Positions 19,259 through 27,882 of a DNA stretch of 36,513 nucleotides are shown piece by piece. A program made the translations under genes and the position numbers. Source of the stretch: Clostridia bacterium (lineage in GTDB: Bacteria; Bacillota; Sulfobacillia; DUSP01); assembly GCA_012842575.1 (NCBI GenBank), contig DUSP01000127.1:1-36513 (forward strand), given 5' to 3'. How positions within the stretch are numbered: position 1 is the stretch's first letter; the number at the start of each line of letters is the position of its first letter. The notes beneath the pieces are model-generated. The model did no database searches and was not told the DNA's origin. It saw only the letters and a program-made list of their open reading frames with translations.

Positions 19259-19672
19259 TCATTCGTGAAGAAACCATATGGGTCGCTCCACCGCCCGTAT
19301 CAGGAACGGGTCTTTGGACGAAAGTCTCTTTTGAAATTCCGTTTTGGAGTAGTGTAGATAATTGACCTGCAACGAAGTGACGCCCTCCAGGGCCCTTGCG
19401 AGCCCGAGGAGCGTACTGGGTCCTGCGTTACCGATGAATATCAAGCCGGCATCCTTTGCCGACCAACTAAAAAGGATCGCTTGCTCGATTCGTCCATCCG
19501 GGGCGTCCAGATGCTTTATCGCCTCTTTTAGGATCCTCTTGAATTCACACGGGTCCGGGGTCTTTATGTGGGTTTGCGATGAGTCTCCTGGTTCGGGACC
19601 TTGAGGTCGCCGGTTCAAATCCGGGGTCTTTATGTAGCCTTGCGATGAGTCTCCGGAAGCCCGGCGTGACAT
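19259..19672 (-). CDS. Hypothetical; C-term weakly resembles the end of nucleotidyltransferase-like domains; N-term probably spurious
   Basis: NYLHYSKTEFQKRLSSKDPFLIRAVERPIWFLHE resembles NTase C-termini (ysxxEFxxRLxxxDPFLxxVL). The first ~45 aa are a direct repeat plus antisense tRNA-like peptide (DLNRRPQGPEPG). Confidence 0.4.
   Translation of the reverse strand: MSRRASGDSSQGYIKTPDLNRRPQGPEPGDSSQTHIKTPDPCEFKRILKEAIKHLDAPDGRIEQAILFSWSAKDAGLIFIGNAGPSTLLGLARALEGVTSLQVNYLHYSKTEFQKRLSSKDPFLIRAVERPIWFLHE
19554..19654. repeat. 35-bp direct repeat pair (19554-19588, 19620-19654), period 66
   Basis: TCCGGGGTCTTTATGTGGGTTTGCGATGAGTCTCC vs TCCGGGGTCTTTATGTAGCCTTGCGATGAGTCTCC, 32/35. Confidence 0.95.
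19584..19625 (+). other. tRNA-Pro(CGG)-like relic: anticodon arm + variable loop + T arm only
   Basis: CCTGG-TTCGGGA-CCTTG-AGGTC-GCCGG-TTCAAAT-CCGGG has canonical 5-7-5-5-5-7-5 spacing. Anticodon stem has two mismatches; no D arm or acceptor stem found. Confidence 0.5.
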
Positions 19673-19904
19673 CGACGTACATACCTCCCTATCGGCTCAT
19701 ATTGGAAAACCTTCCTTTTGTTACCAATATACCATTAATTACCAGCCCATTTCAAGTATTCGACATTATTAAGTTAACTTTCGTTGTCAACTTTAGGTTT
19801 TCCGACGGATGGTAACGGTTGCCACCCCCGATGTATTTTTGTAACAGCGCTTTCATAGGATGTAGTGGTGCTTACGCTTACCCTGAAGCCGAGGAAGGGT
19901 ACGG

Positions 19905-21194
19905 ATGAGTCAGACATACCACTCTCGTTGCAGACCCGTTTTTCCGGCAGTCGCGGTGGTTTTCCTATTGACCGCGTTTTCATGTTCTTTCATAATTACG
20001 GTCCAAACGCTTACACTGACCTCAAATCCGTCCTATCTGTCAATAATAAACCGAGAGTACGACGACGGCAGCGATCGCACCGCAAATGAACCGAAGAAGC
20101 AGGAGTATTCTGTCGAGAGAAATTCCAAAAGTGTCGAGAAAGACCAAAAAAGACCCGAAAGCTTTAGGCCGGTAAAGGCCGGCGCCGGGGGTCCAGTAAG
20201 GGGGATAATCGTCTCTTACGGAACGGATCTGACGTCCGAGGACGAGTTCCGGCATTTCAGGCACGGATTTGACCGGTGGTTGTACCCTTGGGAGGTCGAC
20301 TGGGCCGCTGGCATACCTGGAGTAGAGCCGAACCGTCAGATCTTTTTGTCATCCCCGCCCATCACCGGCAGTGACGTTCAAGAACTGCAAATTGGGTTGA
20401 AGAAGATCGGTTTTTACGATGGCGCTGCGACCGGTGTCTTCGATAGGAATACATGGGCTGCAGTGCGGCGTTTCCAAGCGGCTCGGGGGCTTGAGGCAAA
20501 CGGCATTGTCCGCTCCGGCACATGGGTTGCCCTCGAGGAAGAGGTGTCTCGGGTCGAACAAGCCCCAAAAGGGGAGGCTAGGCCTCCTGGGAAAGACCGG
20601 CCCCTTTCGGCGCCCTCCGTACCTCCCGGTCCTGTAGAAATAGTGGTAGACTTGAAGACCTTGAGTCTTACCCTTTACTCCGGCGGCTTACCGATACGCA
20701 CCTATCCTATCGCCATCGGTAAGAGCAATACGCCCACTCCCATAGGGGAGTTCAAAGTCATAAACAAGAAGGTCAACCCGGGAGGACCGTTCGGCAGCCG
20801 GTGGATGGGGCTTAACATACCGTGGGGCATTTACGGCATCCACGGTACCAACCGGCCCTGGTCCATAGGAAGCCATGCGAGCGCTGGCTGTATACGAATG
20901 CATAATCATGACGTCGCCGAGTTGTTCGATCAGGTACCCATCGGGACAAGAGTGACAATTAAAGGCAGGGAGTTTTCGGCTGGCATCAACCGTGTCATGA
21001 AAATCGGAAATACCGGGAAGGACGTCCAGTACGTCCAGCAGGTCTTAAGAAGAATGGGTTATGACGCGGGGCCGCTCGATGGGTACTTCGGCCCGCTGCT
21101 CCAAGAAGCCGTTCTACAAATGCAGTCCTTTTACGGGCTTCCTCCCACAGGTGAAATAGGGGAGACAGAGCTCTACGTAATGGGTATCAAGTGA
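19905..21194 (+). CDS. L,D-transpeptidase (YkuD) flanked by two peptidoglycan-binding domains
   Basis: VEIVVDLKTLSLTLYSGGLPIRTYPIAIGKSNTPTPIGEF...IHGTNRPWSIGSHASAGCIRMHNHDVAELF (HGT..SxGCxR); PGBD-like GSDVQELQIGLKKIGFYDGAATGVFD and GKDVQYVQQVLRRMGYDAGPLDGYFG. Confidence 0.93.
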   Translation: MSQTYHSRCRPVFPAVAVVFLLTAFSCSFIITVQTLTLTSNPSYLSIINREYDDGSDRTANEPKKQEYSVERNSKSVEKDQKRPESFRPVKAGAGGPVRGIIVSYGTDLTSEDEFRHFRHGFDRWLYPWEVDWAAGIPGVEPNRQIFLSSPPITGSDVQELQIGLKKIGFYDGAATGVFDRNTWAAVRRFQAARGLEANGIVRSGTWVALEEEVSRVEQAPKGEARPPGKDRPLSAPSVPPGPVEIVVDLKTLSLTLYSGGLPIRTYPIAIGKSNTPTPIGEFKVINKKVNPGGPFGSRWMGLNIPWGIYGIHGTNRPWSIGSHASAGCIRMHNHDVAELFDQVPIGTRVTIKGREFSAGINRVMKIGNTGKDVQYVQQVLRRMGYDAGPLDGYFGPLLQEAVLQMQSFYGLPPTGEIGETELYVMGIK

Positions 21195-21234
21195 ATTCAA
21201 GGCATCCCGACCAAGACCCGCTAGATCGAATCGA

Positions 21235-22794
21235 ATGTCCAGGTGGTCGAGCGGCCCAATGAATATGAATATGAAACTAAAAGAGGGGAGCGAAAAGGGG
21301 AGGAGAGTACGGTTTCCTTTCCGCGCTTCACGTTTCCTCGTGTTTTTAGGCCTCGTTTTATTTTTATCGCCACTCTTGGCCTATTGGATGGCAGTACGCT
21401 ATCCCGACCGCGCGCTCACCATCTTTCCCAACTTTAAGTATCATCCGCTGAGGATCCACTACGAGCGAGAACGCCTCCGAGTGAACCCCCTGGTACAATT
21501 TGATCCGCAGCGACTGTACACTCTAGAACTCTGGGACGTACGCTGGCCGATATTCTGGCACGAATACTTCCAATACGAGGAGTTCCTGGTTTATACGCTA
21601 GAAGGGTTCTTCGAACGTCACCCGAACGTCAGCGTGCACATCACACTGTTTTCGCCCGAAGATTACCTGACTGCCCTCAGGACCGCGCTCTCCGAAGGAA
21701 ATCTCCCGGATGTGTATGTGGGCCCGATCCTCCCGGAGTTATTGGAGTCGGGTCGCGTGATAGCGGTAGACGCTTTCCTGACCCCGGAAGACCGGGCTCT
21801 ATACGACACACGAACCTTGGATGTCATTTCCTCCAAAAGAGGGGTCATCGGTTTTCCACGGACCATTGGGGTTTACGGGTGGCTCGCCAACGCGGAGATC
21901 ATGAAAAGAGTCGGGATGAACCCCGATATCACCGTCTCGGATGGTTGGACCTGGAACGACTTTCACACCTTTGCCGGTAAGGTGAAGGAGGCGGGCCTCA
22001 CACCCCTTGCCCTTGACAATTTCCGGGGCGGCGTCACGGCCGTAAAACATCTCTGTATGCAGACCGATGAAGGCTTGGGTGAAGACTTGTATACAGAGAA
22101 CGGCGAACACCCTTCTTTACCCCGCTTGACCGAAGCGGGGCTCGGTACGACTTTGGAATTCCTCGATGGCTTAAGGAAGGCAGGATACCTTCCGGATCCT
22201 GTAAAAAACATGTATAAGCGGATGATACCCGGCTTCTGGAACGGTCAAATCGCGGTGATCGGACCCTGCGGGCCCGGTATGACAAGACACGTGCTAGAGA
22301 GGATGGAGAGGCTGGGGGCCGGTAAGGAGGGCGGGGCGCCGGCCGCTAAAGGTTCCACGAACGTCACTCCTGTCCTGGTGCCAATTCCTGCCCGAAGGCT
22401 TGGTGACGCCCGTACACCCTTCGAAGTCACCGTAGCGGTGCCCCTCGATCCGGGCGGTCAATCCGACAAAGCCCCCCCTGACCTAGGGCACGCCAGGCTT
22501 GCGGTGGAATTGGCGCGGTTTTTGTCACAAGCGGATGTGGCGTGGGTGGCTTATAAACTCGGAGAAATACCCGCGTATTTGCCGGAGAGACAGCGCTGGG
22601 AAGCGCTCGTGCCATCTTGGCTGCTTCATTCCATGAAGGCGCTTCTTGGCAGGGTGATACCGCCTGAGGAAGGGCCTCCCGGTGTTATGGGTCAGGCCCT
22701 GACGGAGGAGGCCCTCCGGGATCAGATGGAGCCCATTTTGGAGGAGTTCTGGGAAGGCGGCGTCGGTTCCGCGCAGCGCGAACAGACACCGTAA
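21235..22794 (+). CDS. Extracellular solute-binding protein (family 1-like), N-terminally membrane anchored
   Basis: TM segment FLVFLGLVLFLSPLLAYWMAV; SBP features FFERHPNVSVHITLFSPEDYLTALRTALSEGNLPDVYVGP, DGWTWNDFHTFAGKVKEAGLTPLAL. No permease gene nearby. Confidence 0.75.
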   Translation: MSRWSSGPMNMNMKLKEGSEKGRRVRFPFRASRFLVFLGLVLFLSPLLAYWMAVRYPDRALTIFPNFKYHPLRIHYERERLRVNPLVQFDPQRLYTLELWDVRWPIFWHEYFQYEEFLVYTLEGFFERHPNVSVHITLFSPEDYLTALRTALSEGNLPDVYVGPILPELLESGRVIAVDAFLTPEDRALYDTRTLDVISSKRGVIGFPRTIGVYGWLANAEIMKRVGMNPDITVSDGWTWNDFHTFAGKVKEAGLTPLALDNFRGGVTAVKHLCMQTDEGLGEDLYTENGEHPSLPRLTEAGLGTTLEFLDGLRKAGYLPDPVKNMYKRMIPGFWNGQIAVIGPCGPGMTRHVLERMERLGAGKEGGAPAAKGSTNVTPVLVPIPARRLGDARTPFEVTVAVPLDPGGQSDKAPPDLGHARLAVELARFLSQADVAWVAYKLGEIPAYLPERQRWEALVPSWLLHSMKALLGRVIPPEEGPPGVMGQALTEEALRDQMEPILEEFWEGGVGSAQREQTP

Positions 22795-23159
22795 AACTCA
22801 AGCCTATGTCCCAATACCTTAAGGCCGGAACTCTCGGAGGCTTCTTCATCGAGACTACGCTTCACCGGCATATCCACGTCCAGAACGCTTCCGCACGAGA
22901 CGCAGACCAAGTGATAATGGGGTTTGGGATTCCCGTCAAACCTGCTCTGCGCCGCACCGAAATCGAGCTCGAGTATCTCACCGGCCTCTTTTAACAGACG
23001 GAGGTTCCGGTAAACCGTACCGAGGCTGACGTTGGGTATCTCCCGCTTCACTTGCTCGTATATCCAGTCTGCAGTGGGGTGGGATTTCGTCCCCCTCAAG
23101 ACCTTCAGTACCGTGTCACGTTGTCGTGACTGCCTACGTTTGGCGAGTTGATTTAGCAT
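22722..23159 (-). CDS. Fur/PerR family metalloregulator
   Basis: TKSHPTADWIYEQVKREIPNVSLGTVYRNLRLLKEAGEILEL; HYHLVCVSCGSVLDVD; CSRC. 3' end overlaps the converging SBP gene by 73 bp. Confidence 0.9.
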   Translation of the reverse strand: MLNQLAKRRQSRQRDTVLKVLRGTKSHPTADWIYEQVKREIPNVSLGTVYRNLRLLKEAGEILELDFGAAQSRFDGNPKPHYHLVCVSCGSVLDVDMPVKRSLDEEASESSGLKVLGHRLEFYGVCSRCAEPTPPSQNSSKMGSI

Positions 23160-23253
23160 GAACGAACCCCCTCGACAGTATTATACCGGAACGACCAAGC
23201 CGAATGAAAGGAAAAACCTCTTTTGCCGCCGTCATCACCGCCATCATCGACCG

Positions 23254-23346
23254 TCGGTCGATTTCGGGAAGGCACAAACTTTAGATCTTGGAAAGATGCT
23301 GAGTTTGGATTTCGGGAAGGTGAAGGTCCCAAGTTTACGAAAACAA
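23254..23346. repeat. 24-bp degenerate tandem repeat in the perR/aldolase spacer
   Basis: GATTTCGGGAAGG at 23260-23272 and 23308-23320 with a diverged unit between; frame reads VDFGKAQT-LDLGKMLS-LDFGKVKV. Confidence 0.7.
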
Positions 23347-23398
23347 ACTACTTTCAGAGGACAGAGAGCAAAGGCAGCGAAATATCACCTAAATAATT

Positions 23399-23443
23399 GA
23401 AGATGACAAGCATGAAGACGACAAGCGTGAAAATGACAAGGCG
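23399..23443. repeat. 15-bp tandem repeat x3 upstream of the aldolase gene
   Basis: GAAGATGACAAGCAT / GAAGACGACAAGCGT / GAAAATGACAAGGCG. Confidence 0.9.
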
Positions 23444-23457
23444 GGGGGCTACACAGA

Positions 23458-24078
23458 ATGACCGAACACGCCGATATCGGCCACCTGAACCCGGCTTTGA
23501 AGGATCTTGTGGAGGAGCTCGTCTTTGTATCAAAACGCCTTTACGGCCGTGGGCTAGTGGCCGGTACGGGCGGCAACATCAGCGTGAGGGTCCCCGGGCT
23601 TGGCCTGATACTCATCAAGCGCAGCGGGGTTTGTCTCGGCGACGTAGTGGAAGATGACTTCCTCGCGGTGAACTTCGAAGGTGACATCGTATCCGCATCG
23701 AAGGAAGAGGGGATCGTGCCCTCTAAGGAGCTGCCCTTTCACCTCGCCATCTATTCAGTTCGCCCTGACGTGAATTCGGTGATCCACACCCATTCTCCTT
23801 ATTGCACCGCATACGCTGTTTCTGGAAAAGATCTATCGGCTGTTACCGCGCAGGCCGAATCAGGGCTCGGGCGGGTGCCGCTGATCCCATTCGCCCCTCC
23901 GGGCTCCGATCGACTCGCGCGGCTTGTGGCAAAGACATTCGGGGAACACGATGTTAGAGTCGCGCTTCTCGAAGGACACGGGGTAGTGGCGGTAGGACGT
24001 ACTGTGAAGGAAGCGTACTATACGGCGGACCTCGCCGAAGAGACGGCCAAGGTTTGTTATCTCGTCGAGAAAATGTAA
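23458..24078 (+). CDS. Class II aldolase/adducin family protein (AraD/FucA-like)
   Basis: KRLYGRGLVAGTGGNISVRVPG...LIKRSGVCLGDV...VIHTHSPYCTAYAV...LLEGHGVVAVGRTVKEAYYTADLAEETA: GNxS, HTHS and GHG motifs. Confidence 0.93.
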   Translation: MTEHADIGHLNPALKDLVEELVFVSKRLYGRGLVAGTGGNISVRVPGLGLILIKRSGVCLGDVVEDDFLAVNFEGDIVSASKEEGIVPSKELPFHLAIYSVRPDVNSVIHTHSPYCTAYAVSGKDLSAVTAQAESGLGRVPLIPFAPPGSDRLARLVAKTFGEHDVRVALLEGHGVVAVGRTVKEAYYTADLAEETAKVCYLVEKM

Positions 24079-24250
24079 CCGGTCAGAAAATGTAACCAAG
24101 AGAACGTCTAAAGAGAGTGTCTGAGAGACAGCCTCGAGAGAATGCCTCAAGAGAGCGAAAAGAATGCCCAAGCAGCGCCTAACATAGTGCGCTAAGAGGG
24201 CAGTGCGCCAAGAGGACACTGTGCCAGGAGAATACGCCCAAGAACTGCGA
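24064..24250. repeat. Terminal duplication of the aldolase gene end, then a long degenerate ~13-16 bp tandem tract
   Basis: GTCGAGAAAATGTAACC (24064-24080) then GGTCAGAAAATGTAACC (24081-24097); then ..AGAGAACGTCTAA AGAGAGTGTCTGAG AGACAGCCTCGAG AGAATGCCTCAAG ... AGGGCAGTGCGCCAAG AGGACACTGTGCCAGG AGAATACGCCCAAG.. Confidence 0.8.
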
Positions 24251-24265
24251 AAGGAGAGAGCCGTC

Positions 24266-25726
24266 ATGAGGGCAAACCAGGTAATTCAAGCTGCTCCGGA
24301 ATTTCGGGTCTTATCCCGCTCCCAGATGGAAGAGATCCACAGAAGAAGCCTCCATATCCTCGAGCGCACCGGTGTCGCGGTCTACCACGAAGAGGCGTTG
24401 CGACTGCTAAAGGAGGCCGGGGCATACCTGGCGGGAGACAACCACGTCCTTATCCCCCCCGCCCTAGCCGAAGAAGCCCTCTCCTGGGCCCCGTCCAGCG
24501 TGACCATCTACTCGAGGGACGGAGAGCCTGCCATGTACCTCGAGGATTCGAGGTCCTATTACGGCACGGGGGCGGACTGTCTCTACATCATAGACCCCTA
24601 CACAGGGCAGAGGCGTAACTTCGTCAGCGCCGACCTGGTGGCGGGAATGAAGGTATGTGATGCCCTCCCCAACATCGACTTCGTCATGTCAATGGGGATC
24701 ATATCCGACGTCCCGCGCGAAACCTACGACATCCATCAGTTCGTGATCATGACGGCCAACACCTCAAAGCCCATAGTATTCCAAGCCCAGACGCCCGAAA
24801 TCTGCAAGACCATCATAGAGATGGCGGCAGCGGTGGCAGGAGGACGGGACGCCCTCCGCATGAGGCCGTTCATCATCCTCTACGCGGAGCCGAGTTCGCC
24901 GTTACGCCACTCCCATGAGGCTCTGGGGAAACTCCTGGCCATGGCCGAAGCGGGCCTTCCTACCGTTTACGCGCCGGGCATCATGGTGGGCGCCACTTCT
25001 GCCGTGACCTCCGCCGCCGCCCTCATCCAGGCGAACGCGGAGATATTAAGCGGCCTCCTCATAGCCCAGCTGAAGAGGAAGGGCTCGCCGTTCATCTACG
25101 GAGCGGGGACTCCTCCAATAGACATGGGGACTATGGTCTGTACGTATTCCGCCCCCGAGCACATGCTGAGACTTGCCGCCATGGCAGACATGGCCCGGTT
25201 TTACGACCTCCCCTCCTGGGGTTTCGCGGGCTGTAGCGACTCCAAGACCCTCGACCTCCAGGCCGCTGCGGAAAGCGGCATGTGGGCGGTGATTTCCGCC
25301 ATCACCGGGGCCAACCTCGTCCACGACGTCGGTTACCTGGGATCGGGCCTTACCATGTCCCTCGAGATGATAGTCCTCAACGATGAGCTCATAGGAGCAG
25401 TCAAATCATTCATGGCCGGCATAAAGATGGACGACGAGGCCTTTGGCGAGGACGTGATCCACAGGATAGGCACTGGCGGTCACTTCCTGGGAGACGACCA
25501 TACGCTGCGCCACTTCAGGGGGAACTGGATGCCGCGGCTATTCGACAGGTCAAACTACGCCTCCTGGGAGGCGGCCGGGAAACCCGACCTTCACTCCAAG
25601 GCGAACGCCAAGGTGAAGGAGATCCTCGCCGGTCACACTCCAAAGCCGCTGCCCGAGGAGAAGATGGAGGCGTTGCGGCGCATCGTGGAAAGATTTGAAA
25701 GAGAGGATGGTCGCCTACCGAAATGA
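24266..25726 (+). CDS. Trimethylamine methyltransferase (MttB/COG5598) family protein, non-pyrrolysine type
   Basis: ILERTGVAVYHEEALRLLKEAG...YGTGADCLYIIDPYTGQRRNFVSADLVAGMKVCDALPNIDFVMSMGI. Open through the whole domain without TAG. ORF opens at 24203; ATG at 24266 has SD AAGGAGAG. Confidence 0.88.
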   Translation: MRANQVIQAAPEFRVLSRSQMEEIHRRSLHILERTGVAVYHEEALRLLKEAGAYLAGDNHVLIPPALAEEALSWAPSSVTIYSRDGEPAMYLEDSRSYYGTGADCLYIIDPYTGQRRNFVSADLVAGMKVCDALPNIDFVMSMGIISDVPRETYDIHQFVIMTANTSKPIVFQAQTPEICKTIIEMAAAVAGGRDALRMRPFIILYAEPSSPLRHSHEALGKLLAMAEAGLPTVYAPGIMVGATSAVTSAAALIQANAEILSGLLIAQLKRKGSPFIYGAGTPPIDMGTMVCTYSAPEHMLRLAAMADMARFYDLPSWGFAGCSDSKTLDLQAAAESGMWAVISAITGANLVHDVGYLGSGLTMSLEMIVLNDELIGAVKSFMAGIKMDDEAFGEDVIHRIGTGGHFLGDDHTLRHFRGNWMPRLFDRSNYASWEAAGKPDLHSKANAKVKEILAGHTPKPLPEEKMEALRRIVERFEREDGRLPK

Positions 25727-27882
25727 CCTCGCGGAGGCTCGGGTTAGGAATCGACACAGGGGGAACGTATACAGACGGTGTTCTTTTGGACTTCGATAAG
25801 AACGAGGTCGTATCCGCCGCGAAGGCTCTGACGACTCATGACAATTTAGCGGTGGGGATAAGAGAGTGTTTGGGCCGCCTTGCCATAACCGCGCCCGAAG
25901 AGGTCGTACTCGTCGCCCTTTCGACCACGCTTGCCACCAACTCCATAGTGGAGGGTCGGGGGAAGAAGGTGGGCGTGGTACTAATCGGCCCGGAGGAAGT
26001 GAAGGACCTCCCGTCGGAACGCGTCTTGAGGGTTCGGGGAGGCCATGACGTAAACGGAAACGAGATCGAAAGCCTTGACATCGTGACGCTGGCCGAGTGG
26101 GTCAAAAGCGCACAGAAGGACGTAAGCGCCTTTGCCATATCAGGTTACATGAGTGTTCGGAACCCTGAGCACGAAAAGGCGGCGAGGTCCGTGATCCAAC
26201 GTGAAACCGGCCTTCCCACCGTATGCGGCCATGAGCTCACCACGGAACTCGGATTCAAGGAAAGGACTATTACGGCGGTCTTCAACGCCAGGCTCATACC
26301 CGTAATATCGGATCTCCTCGACGCCGTAAAGTCCTCGCTCTTGGCCTCCAATATCAAGGCCCCTCTGATGGTAGTCAAGGGCGACGGGGCGCTCATTCAC
26401 GAATCCGTAGCGCGTCTTAGGCCGGTGGATACCATCCTCTCGGGTCCGGCCGCCAGCGTGACGGGGGGAATGTTCCTCACCGGCCTCGGAGAGGGCGTAG
26501 TTGTGGATATAGGTGGGACCACTACGGACATTGCCGTCCTTCATGAGGGAAGGCCCTATGTAGACAAGGAAGGGGCGACGGTAGGAGGCTGGCGTACCAG
26601 GGTCAAAGCCGCCGACATCACGACCCTTGGTGCGGGGGGAGACAGTTACATACAGGTCGGCAGGGACGGGGTCATTAAGGTAGGACCTAAGAGAGTCGTG
26701 CCCATTTCATACGCCTGCCACGATAACGAGGCCCTCGCAATGGAGATCTCGGAGATCGCAGACGAGGTGGTCGGAGCCGGGAGTCGTACGGCCCGGGGGC
26801 GAAAGGGCGGTTACTGGGATCCTCTTTTCTTTCAGCCAGTCGACATCCTGATACCAAACGGCCTAATGCCAAATGGTTTAATACCAAGCGGCGCCGCGGC
26901 CGGCGAACCCGGATCTCGCGAATACCGCGCCTCATGCGATGCAAGATCAGACGAAAGAGCCCGTGACGAAAGATCTTATACAAATATTCATACAAATAGC
27001 GAAAAAGCGGTGCTTTCGTTGCTCAAAGACGGCGCGCACACCCTTCGTTACGTGGCCGCCGCTTTGAACAAAGATGTCGACCTCCTTCCGATCATGAGTT
27101 TGGTGGAGCGTGGCTTAGTGACGCTCTCTTCCCTCACGCCTACCGACATACTCCACGTGACCGGGGAGTTTACGCTCTGGAACAAGCAGGCAGCGGAGGC
27201 CGCATGCCTTGTAGAAGCCTCGAGAGCGGGGCTTGACCTCCAGGGCTTTATCTATCGCGTTAAGGAAGAAATGACTCAAAAAATCGCCGCTGCGATACTG
27301 GAGAAACTACTTTCCCTCGAAATGGATAAAAAATCGCCTCGCGGTTTCCAGGAAATGTCTGGATCGGAACTTGACGCCTTCGTCCGAAGAATTCTTCACC
27401 GCGACGGCGCGGAAGTATCAGTAGTCCCCAGGGTCAGACGACCGCTGGTAGGGCTCGGCGCCCCGGTCGGGGTTTACCTTCCCGCCGTGGCCCGACGCCT
27501 CGGGACCGCCGTGTTCGTTCCGCCCGAGGCGCCATGGGCTAATGCCATAGGGGCCGTGACCGGGAGCGTATCCGAGGTGGTCGAGATCCTCATCCATCAG
27601 GACCCGAGCGGTGGGTACGTGATGTTTTGTCCCGACGAAAGAAAGGTCTTCGATGACCTCGAAGAAGCCAAGCGGCACGCAGAGCGGATCGCCCGTGAAA
27701 TGGCGCTTGCGGCCGCTAAAGCAGCGGGCGCTGAAGATCCCGCTGTCAGCGTCCGGACCGAAGAGTCGTGGTCTACGGTCGGCGGAGGAGACCGTCTGCA
27801 CGTGCGTACCAGGGTCGTCGCCCAAGCCTTTGGTAAGCCTGGGTGGAAAGCAGGGCTGGAAAGCCGGGACGTGAGGTCGTGA
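25723..27882 (+). CDS. Hydantoinase/oxoprolinase (HyuA-like, ASKHA fold) family protein with low-complexity insert
   Basis: LGLGIDTGGTYTDGVLLDFDKNEVVSAAKALTTH; DTILSGPAASVTGG...GVVVDIGGTTTDIAVL; 4-bp overlap (ATGA) with the upstream MttB gene. Confidence 0.85.
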   Translation: MTSRRLGLGIDTGGTYTDGVLLDFDKNEVVSAAKALTTHDNLAVGIRECLGRLAITAPEEVVLVALSTTLATNSIVEGRGKKVGVVLIGPEEVKDLPSERVLRVRGGHDVNGNEIESLDIVTLAEWVKSAQKDVSAFAISGYMSVRNPEHEKAARSVIQRETGLPTVCGHELTTELGFKERTITAVFNARLIPVISDLLDAVKSSLLASNIKAPLMVVKGDGALIHESVARLRPVDTILSGPAASVTGGMFLTGLGEGVVVDIGGTTTDIAVLHEGRPYVDKEGATVGGWRTRVKAADITTLGAGGDSYIQVGRDGVIKVGPKRVVPISYACHDNEALAMEISEIADEVVGAGSRTARGRKGGYWDPLFFQPVDILIPNGLMPNGLIPSGAAAGEPGSREYRASCDARSDERARDERSYTNIHTNSEKAVLSLLKDGAHTLRYVAAALNKDVDLLPIMSLVERGLVTLSSLTPTDILHVTGEFTLWNKQAAEAACLVEASRAGLDLQGFIYRVKEEMTQKIAAAILEKLLSLEMDKKSPRGFQEMSGSELDAFVRRILHRDGAEVSVVPRVRRPLVGLGAPVGVYLPAVARRLGTAVFVPPEAPWANAIGAVTGSVSEVVEILIHQDPSGGYVMFCPDERKVFDDLEEAKRHAERIAREMALAAAKAAGAEDPAVSVRTEESWSTVGGGDRLHVRTRVVAQAFGKPGWKAGLESRDVRS
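26851..26895 (+). repeat. 15-bp tandem repeat x3 in the HyuA-like gene
   Basis: ATACCAAACGGCCTA / ATGCCAAATGGTTTA / ATACCAAGCGGCGCC (IPNGL-MPNGL-IPSGA). Confidence 0.9.

Noticed and set aside
19584-19625. Functional tRNA-Pro gene
   Set aside because: No acceptor stem or D arm, and two mismatches in the anticodon stem; only a fragment is supported.
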